Source: Agrobacterium cucumeris (GTDB lineage Bacteria; Pseudomonadota; Alphaproteobacteria; Rhizobiales; Rhizobiaceae). Taken from it: DNA of 64,000 nucleotides. The position numbers were made by a program, and so were the translations under genes. Under the pieces are notes generated by a model. That model ran no database searches. It saw nothing but the letters and a program-made list of their open reading frames with translations, and was not told where the DNA came from. The stretch lies in the NCBI RefSeq assembly GCF_030036535.1, contig NZ_CP080387.1:930001-994000 (forward strand). Direction: 5' to 3'. This document shows, one piece after another, positions 60,115 to 64,000 of the stretch. The number at the start of each line of letters is the position of its first letter. The stretch's first letter is position 1.

Positions 60115-60951
60115 TTAGCCCAGTCTCATGACCAGAACGCCTGCTGCTATGATGCCGCCGGCGAGATAACGCCAGATGCTGGCGCGTTCTTTCAGGATCA
60201 CGACGGAGATGACAAGCGCAAACAGGATGGAGGTTTCCCGAAGTGCGGCAACGACCGCGACGGGGGCTTTGGTCATGGCATAGAGCGCCAGTCCGTAAGA
60301 GAGGATGGAGCCGCCGCCGCCGATCAGGCCGCGCCACCAGTTGCGCCGCACATGCGCTGCAACGGCGCTCACGCCGCGTTGGTAAAAGGCGAAACCGAAA
60401 AGCAGCACGGGCGGCAGCAGCGACATCCACAGCGTATAGGAAATCGCATTGCCCGAAAGCCTTGCGCCGACACCGTCGACGAAGGTGTAGGAGGCGATGA
60501 CGAAGGCATTGATGAGCGCAAGGATGATCGCTTTTCCGCCGCCGCGCCGCGCCTCGAAGGCGAGCGTCAGGATGCCGCCGGAAATGATGGCTATGCCGGC
60601 AAGCGCCAGCGGACTCAGGACCTCGCTCAGGAAAAGGCTGCTCGTCGCCGCGACGATCAGGGGCGCTACACCGCGCATGACGGGATAAACGAGGCCGATA
60701 TCGCCGATCGTATAGGCGGCAGCAACAAGGCGAAAATAGGCAAATTGCAGAAACGCCGAGGCGATCAGAAAAGGAATGGCCACCGGCGCCGGAAAAGGCA
60801 GAAAGGGCAGGAACGGCAAGGAGCAGGCCGCAGCCCCGGCGGCAATCAGCGAGGCGTCAAGTGACTTGTCGGATCCCGATTTGACCAGTGCATTCCATCC
60901 GGCATGCAGGATTGCACCCAGAAGAACCAGAAGAAGAATGTCGATTGTCAC
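60115..60951 (-). CDS. DMT/EamA family transporter
   Basis: A 278-residue membrane protein with ten predicted helices in two EamA repeats (YFRLVAAAYTIGDIGLVYPVMRGVAPLIVAATSSLFLSEVLSPLALAGIAIISGGI and the second repeat YGLALYAMTKAPVAVVAALRETSILFALVISVVILKER). It is likely an exporter of a metabolite such as an amino acid; the substrate is not deducible. The start is taken as GTG 60951, since no ATG lies near the first helix; the true start may be upstream. Its upstream region is a long gene desert. Confidence 0.85.
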   Translation of the reverse strand: MTIDILLLVLLGAILHAGWNALVKSGSDKSLDASLIAAGAAACSLPFLPFLPFPAPVAIPFLIASAFLQFAYFRLVAAAYTIGDIGLVYPVMRGVAPLIVAATSSLFLSEVLSPLALAGIAIISGGILTLAFEARRGGGKAIILALINAFVIASYTFVDGVGARLSGNAISYTLWMSLLPPVLLFGFAFYQRGVSAVAAHVRRNWWRGLIGGGGSILSYGLALYAMTKAPVAVVAALRETSILFALVISVVILKERASIWRYLAGGIIAAGVLVMRLG

Positions 60952-61878
60952 AATAGAGACTCGCTCGCGGGCTACTTTGCCAAACCTATAGCATGGGGAT
61001 TGGCGACCGAAATCCAATTTCGATGGAGGCCGTGAGGTGCCATGGGCGCTTTGTGATCATTTAAAAACAAGTGCGGGTTTCGTCTGATCGTCCGTACGAA
61101 TATTCGATCCTTTCGCCGATTATGACATGCGTCAAATTTCAGATTTGTGCATGTCACTATATCTCCTGCTCCGGGGGCAATGCCGCTTTGCCCATGATTT
61201 CATCCGAGGAACTGGCATGCTGGCTCCGGATGCAAGGCTCGGATCACGCTGGCGCTTGCCTGTTTTTCTAAAAATCAGGGCTATTTAAGCGGATATTGGC
61301 GTTTAATTCGCATTTCTGGCAGCGTGGATAAGGGCATCAATCCCAATGCCAGTTTCTTTCATTATCCTGAAAATGAATTTCATATCCATGTAAAATCACA
61401 AGCTGAAACGTTGTAGTTTTGCAGATAGATTGATTTACAGAATAACTTTCTGAAAATTAGTCAAGTCTAATTCATCGGTGAACGGAATGAAAACAAACAG
61501 GAGACGAATGGCGCATAAAATGCACGCTAATGTTGTTTGAGCCAGTGTTCCCCCGCATATGGGTTATTTTGGAAACTGGATGAAAATACTCAATACCAGC
61601 TTATGCGGGGTAGTTTCGTGAAATCATTTTGCGTGAATGAAATTGCCACATATCGAGGCAAGAAAGGGCCGATTTCACGGGTTTTAGACCGGGCAGGGGT
61701 TAAAGAATGCGATGATGCGTCCTAAATGACATTAAAAGCAGAGAACAAAAGCAAGCACCTGTGGCGTGCAAATGTAGCTGCGGATTTATGCAGGAAACGC
61801 GATACTCGCGCTGATTTCTCACAAGGGTGCCTGCCAGCATCGCTCAAACTGCGAGATGCGCCAAAGGAACAAGTTGAC
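60952..61878. other. Gene desert of about 0.9 kb with two strong dyads
   Basis: No gene supported on either strand. Two structures stand out. TGACATGC...GCATGTCA at 61123-61156 forms a hairpin with inner AAAT/ATTT pairs. CCCCGCATA...TATGCGGGG at 61551-61610 has a nested CTGG/CCAG. The stretch 61270-61540 is clearly AT-rich relative to neighbouring genes. Short frames here (for instance 61537-61725) lack family likeness. The region should contain the promoter of the CoA-binding protein gene. Confidence 0.5.
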
Positions 61879-62313
61879 ATGCAGCATGATACTTATGAAC
61901 CGGACTATCTCCGAAAAATCCTGACCGATGTCAGGACCATCGCCCTGCTTGGCGCCTCACCCAATCCGGACCGGCCGAGCCATGGCGTCATGCGTTTTTT
62001 ATTGTCGAAGGGTTACTGGGTGTTTCCGGTTAATCCCGGCCAGGCGGGCAAGGAGATACTGGGGCAGAAAGTTTATGCCCGGCTTGCCGATATTCCCGAA
62101 CCCGTGGACATGGTTGATGTCTTCAGGGCGCTCGAATATCTCTCAGCGATCGTCGAGGAGGCGATATTGCTGCCGCAGCGCCCGAAAGTGATCTGGGGCC
62201 AGTTATCCGTGCGCGATGACAATGCCGCCGCCAAGGCCGAAGCCTATGGCATGAACGTGGTGATGGACCGTTGCCCCGCAATTGAGTATCGGCGTCTCAA
62301 TATTGTGCGATAG
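61879..62313 (+). CDS. CoA-binding domain protein (YccU-like)
   Basis: A 144-residue Rossmann-fold protein. TIALLGASPNPDRPSHGVMRFLLSKGYWVFPVNPG is the CoA/nucleotide-binding loop, followed by YARLADIPEPVDMVDVFRALEYLSAIVEEAI and KVIWGQLSVRDDNAAAKAEAYGMNVVMDRCPAIEY, with a conserved Cys in DRCP. Homologues are small stand-alone CoA-binding domains with unclear role. GGAAC precedes the ATG. An O-acetylhomoserine sulfhydrylase gene follows 74 bases later on the same strand, so the two may share a transcript. Confidence 0.88.
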   Translation: MQHDTYEPDYLRKILTDVRTIALLGASPNPDRPSHGVMRFLLSKGYWVFPVNPGQAGKEILGQKVYARLADIPEPVDMVDVFRALEYLSAIVEEAILLPQRPKVIWGQLSVRDDNAAAKAEAYGMNVVMDRCPAIEYRRLNIVR

Positions 62314-62387
62314 TTGGTACAGATCGGACTTATCATTTCGCCGCAAGGCATTATGATCCCTCCAAAATTGTATGTGGAGGAAATATC

Positions 62388-63671
62388 ATGTCGAGCAGCA
62401 ATCCCGGTTTTTCAACACTGGCCGTCCACGCGGGCGCACAGCCAGATCCAACCACCGGCGCACGCGCGACGCCCATCTATCAGACGACCGCTTACGCTTT
62501 CCGTGATGCCGATCATGCCGCCGCGCTGTTCGGGCTGAAGGAATTCGGCAATATCTATACGCGCATCATGAACCCCACCCAGGCGGTTCTGGAGGAGCGT
62601 GTCGCAGCGCTTGAAGGTGGCACGGCGGCGCTCGCGGTCGCATCCGGTCACGCCGCGCAATTGCTGGTCTTCCACACGCTTTTGCAGCACGGCGACAATT
62701 TCGTTGCCGCCCGCCAGCTTTATGGCGGCTCCATCAACCAGTTCGGCCACGCCTTCAAGGGTTTCGACTGGCAGGTACGCTGGGCCGATGCGACCGATCC
62801 GGCCAGTTTCGAGGCGCAGATCGATGACCGCACCCGCGCCATCTTCATCGAAAGCCTCGCCAATCCCGGCGGCACCTTCGTGGACATCGCTGCAATTGCC
62901 GATGTCGCCCACCGCCACGGCCTGCCGCTGATCGTCGACAACACCATGGCGAGCCCCTATCTGCTGCGACCGCTGGAACATGGCGCGGATATCGTGCTGC
63001 ATTCACTGACGAAATTTCTCGGTGGCCACGGTAATTCCATGGGCGGCATCATCGTCGATGGCGGCACCTTCGACTGGTCGGCGACGGACAGATATCCGGC
63101 GCTGTCGCAACCCCGGCCGGAATATTCGGGTGTCGTGCTGCACCAGACCTTCGGCAATTTCGCCTTCGCAATCGCCTGCCGTGTCCTTGGCCTGCGCGAT
63201 CTCGGCCCGGCCATCTCGCCCTTCAACGCCTTCCTCATCCTCACCGGCATCGAAACCCTGCCGCTGCGCGTTCAACGCCATTCCGACAATGCGCTCGCCG
63301 TCGCCAAATGGCTGAAGGCGCATCCGAAAGTTGGCTGGGTGCATTATGCCGGGCTGGAGGACAGCGATAACTACGCCATTCAGCAGCAGTATTCGCCAAA
63401 GGGGGCAGGCTCCGTGTTCACCTTCGGCGTCAAGGGCGGTTATGCCGCTGGCAAGGCGCTGGTGGAAGGGCTGCAGCTTTTCTCGCATCTCGCCAATATC
63501 GGCGATACGCGCTCGCTCGTCATCCATCCGGCCTCTACCACCCATGCGCAGCTGACGCCGGAACAGCAGACGGCCGCCGGCGCCGGGCCGGATGTGGTGC
63601 GTCTTTCCATCGGTATCGAGGACGTCAAGGACATCATCGCCGATCTTGAACAATCGCTTGCGAAAATCTGA
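62388..63671 (+). CDS. metY: O-acetylhomoserine sulfhydrylase (PLP-dependent)
   Basis: A 427-residue Cys/Met metabolism PLP enzyme. The N-terminus [31 protein letters not shown], the Tyr in TRIMNPTQ, and the PLP lysine in [17 protein letters not shown] are visible. GNIYTRI and the C-terminal [21 protein letters not shown] are family-typical. It makes homocysteine from O-acetylhomoserine and sulfide. The length of about 430 fits MetY rather than the shorter MetZ/cystathionine gamma-synthase. TGGAGG lies before the ATG. Confidence 0.94.
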   Translation: MSSSNPGFSTLAVHAGAQPDPTTGARATPIYQTTAYAFRDADHAAALFGLKEFGNIYTRIMNPTQAVLEERVAALEGGTAALAVASGHAAQLLVFHTLLQHGDNFVAARQLYGGSINQFGHAFKGFDWQVRWADATDPASFEAQIDDRTRAIFIESLANPGGTFVDIAAIADVAHRHGLPLIVDNTMASPYLLRPLEHGADIVLHSLTKFLGGHGNSMGGIIVDGGTFDWSATDRYPALSQPRPEYSGVVLHQTFGNFAFAIACRVLGLRDLGPAISPFNAFLILTGIETLPLRVQRHSDNALAVAKWLKAHPKVGWVHYAGLEDSDNYAIQQQYSPKGAGSVFTFGVKGGYAAGKALVEGLQLFSHLANIGDTRSLVIHPASTTHAQLTPEQQTAAGAGPDVVRLSIGIEDVKDIIADLEQSLAKI

Positions 63672-63685
63672 GAGGGCGGCCCGCC

Positions 63686-64000
63686 ATGACGAACTTGCTG
63701 ACATTTGATGTTTCGGTCGAAGCGGAGCATGGCGCGCCTGCGCCGGAACGGTTGATTTCCGGCGATCCCAGATTCACCACGTGGAATCTGGAGGAAGCGC
63801 TGGGCGGCATCTATGCCGGCATCTGGCAATCCACGCCGGGCAAATGGCGGGTGGTCTATGATGAATGGGAATATTTCAACATTCTCGAAGGCCACTCCAT
63901 CCTGACGGAAGATGGCGGGGCGCCGCGCCACCTGAAGCGGGGCGACCGGCTCGTCCTGCAGCCCGGCTTCACGGGCACCTGGGAGGTCGTTGAAACGACA
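63686..64000 (+). CDS. Cupin domain protein (DUF861-like), 5' part
   Basis: An open frame that runs off the right edge (105 residues visible). It begins MTNLLTFDVSVEAEHGAPAP, has GDPRFTTWNLEEALGGIYAGIWQSTPGKWRVVYDEWEYFNILEGHS, and GGAPRHLKRGDRLVLQPGFTGTWEV, which is the DUF861/cupin_3 pattern found in ethanolamine- and ureidoglycine-type cupins. It starts 14 bases after metY, so it may be co-transcribed. GGGCGG precedes the ATG. The substrate is unknown. Confidence 0.85.
   Translation, partial: MTNLLTFDVSVEAEHGAPAPERLISGDPRFTTWNLEEALGGIYAGIWQSTPGKWRVVYDEWEYFNILEGHSILTEDGGAPRHLKRGDRLVLQPGFTGTWEVVETT

Noticed and set aside
60995..61060. A stretch resembling the 48625 repeat (CCGAAATCCAATTTCGATGG)
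   Set aside because: Only a short piece is alike and the flanking bases differ; not enough to call a repeat copy.
61537..61725. A 62-residue frame upstream of the CoA-binding gene
   Set aside because: It starts at TTG without a ribosome site and overlaps a strong dyad, so a structural role is more likely than coding.
61808..61878. CGCTGATTT with downstream GCGAG, suggesting a SAM-II riboswitch near methionine genes
   Set aside because: The first stem is only partly matched and the conserved segment after the pseudoknot (GCTAAAG-type) is missing; a covariance-model search would settle it.

Overview
This window reads as a stretch of the main chromosome of an Agrobacterium/Rhizobium-type alphaproteobacterium (Rhizobiaceae). 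The reasons are the GC-rich coding bias, a copper regulator of the CueR/HmrR type, several rhizobial intergenic palindromic repeats, and many families typical of Rhizobiales (DUF982, DUF1203, DUF2087, DUF2842, DUF2934, ExoD, HlyU-like). Gene content and order recall the circular chromosome of the Agrobacterium tumefaciens group (hppA, plsX-fabH-ihfA-merR and, further on, a upp-like unipolar polysaccharide locus). The species call is an inference from memory, not a search. There is no rRNA, CRISPR array, transposase or prophage.

Layout. 1-8.2 kb: 3' end of the proton-pumping pyrophosphatase gene, a BamE lipoprotein, a cytochrome bc1 chaperone with a YceD/DUF177 gene, the lipid genes plsX-fabH, ihfA, a MerR regulator, a degenerate nuclease-like protein and tRNA-Leu. 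8.2-12.4 kb: a copper operon (P-type ATPase, ferredoxin-type reductase, CueR) behind a promoter with the 19-bp spacer typical of MerR control. 12.4-18.3 kb: a five-gene peptide-type ABC importer. 18.6-26.3 kb: a CopZ-like chaperone with a second CueR-type promoter, TrkH, threonine dehydratase, a HlyU-like protein, a membrane diguanylate cyclase, azoreductase with a divergent LysR gene, and a DUF2087 protein. 26.4-34.8 kb: a Tat-exported nucleotidase, a PilZ protein, several small enzymes, and a cysK-alaX-sulfurtransferase operon whose last gene is fused to a GNAT domain. 34.9-45.8 kb: photolyase, an alkyltransferase, tRNA-Asn, tRNA-Pro and many small conserved or orphan proteins, including two very short membrane proteins (33 and 46 aa).

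45.8-54.3 kb is a polysaccharide locus. A minus-strand operon encodes an outer-membrane export lipoprotein, a glycosyltransferase, a sugar-phosphate transferase and an O-antigen-ligase-like polymerase. A Wzc-like co-polymerase is divergent, and a CelD/FemAB-like acyltransferase converges on it. 54.4-64 kb holds housekeeping genes: DUF2842, heme A synthase, a streptomycin-kinase-like protein, argC, agmatinase, rplM-rpsI, a DMT transporter, a 0.9-kb gene desert with strong dyads, a CoA-binding protein, O-acetylhomoserine sulfhydrylase and a truncated cupin gene.

How the parts connect. The copper ATPase, reductase, CueR and distant CopZ gene look like one regulon because both promoters share the same architecture. 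The diguanylate cyclase, PilZ protein and polysaccharide locus are plausible parts of attachment and biofilm control. CysK, AlaX and the sulfurtransferase fusion form a sulfur and cysteine unit, with a methionine/homocysteine sulfhydrylase at the right edge. I see no fully novel multi-gene system. The most interesting points are the reductase inside the copper operon, the sulfurtransferase-GNAT fusion, the Wzc-like protein without a P-loop lysine, the paired dyads before the binding-protein gene, and the unlisted small membrane proteins.
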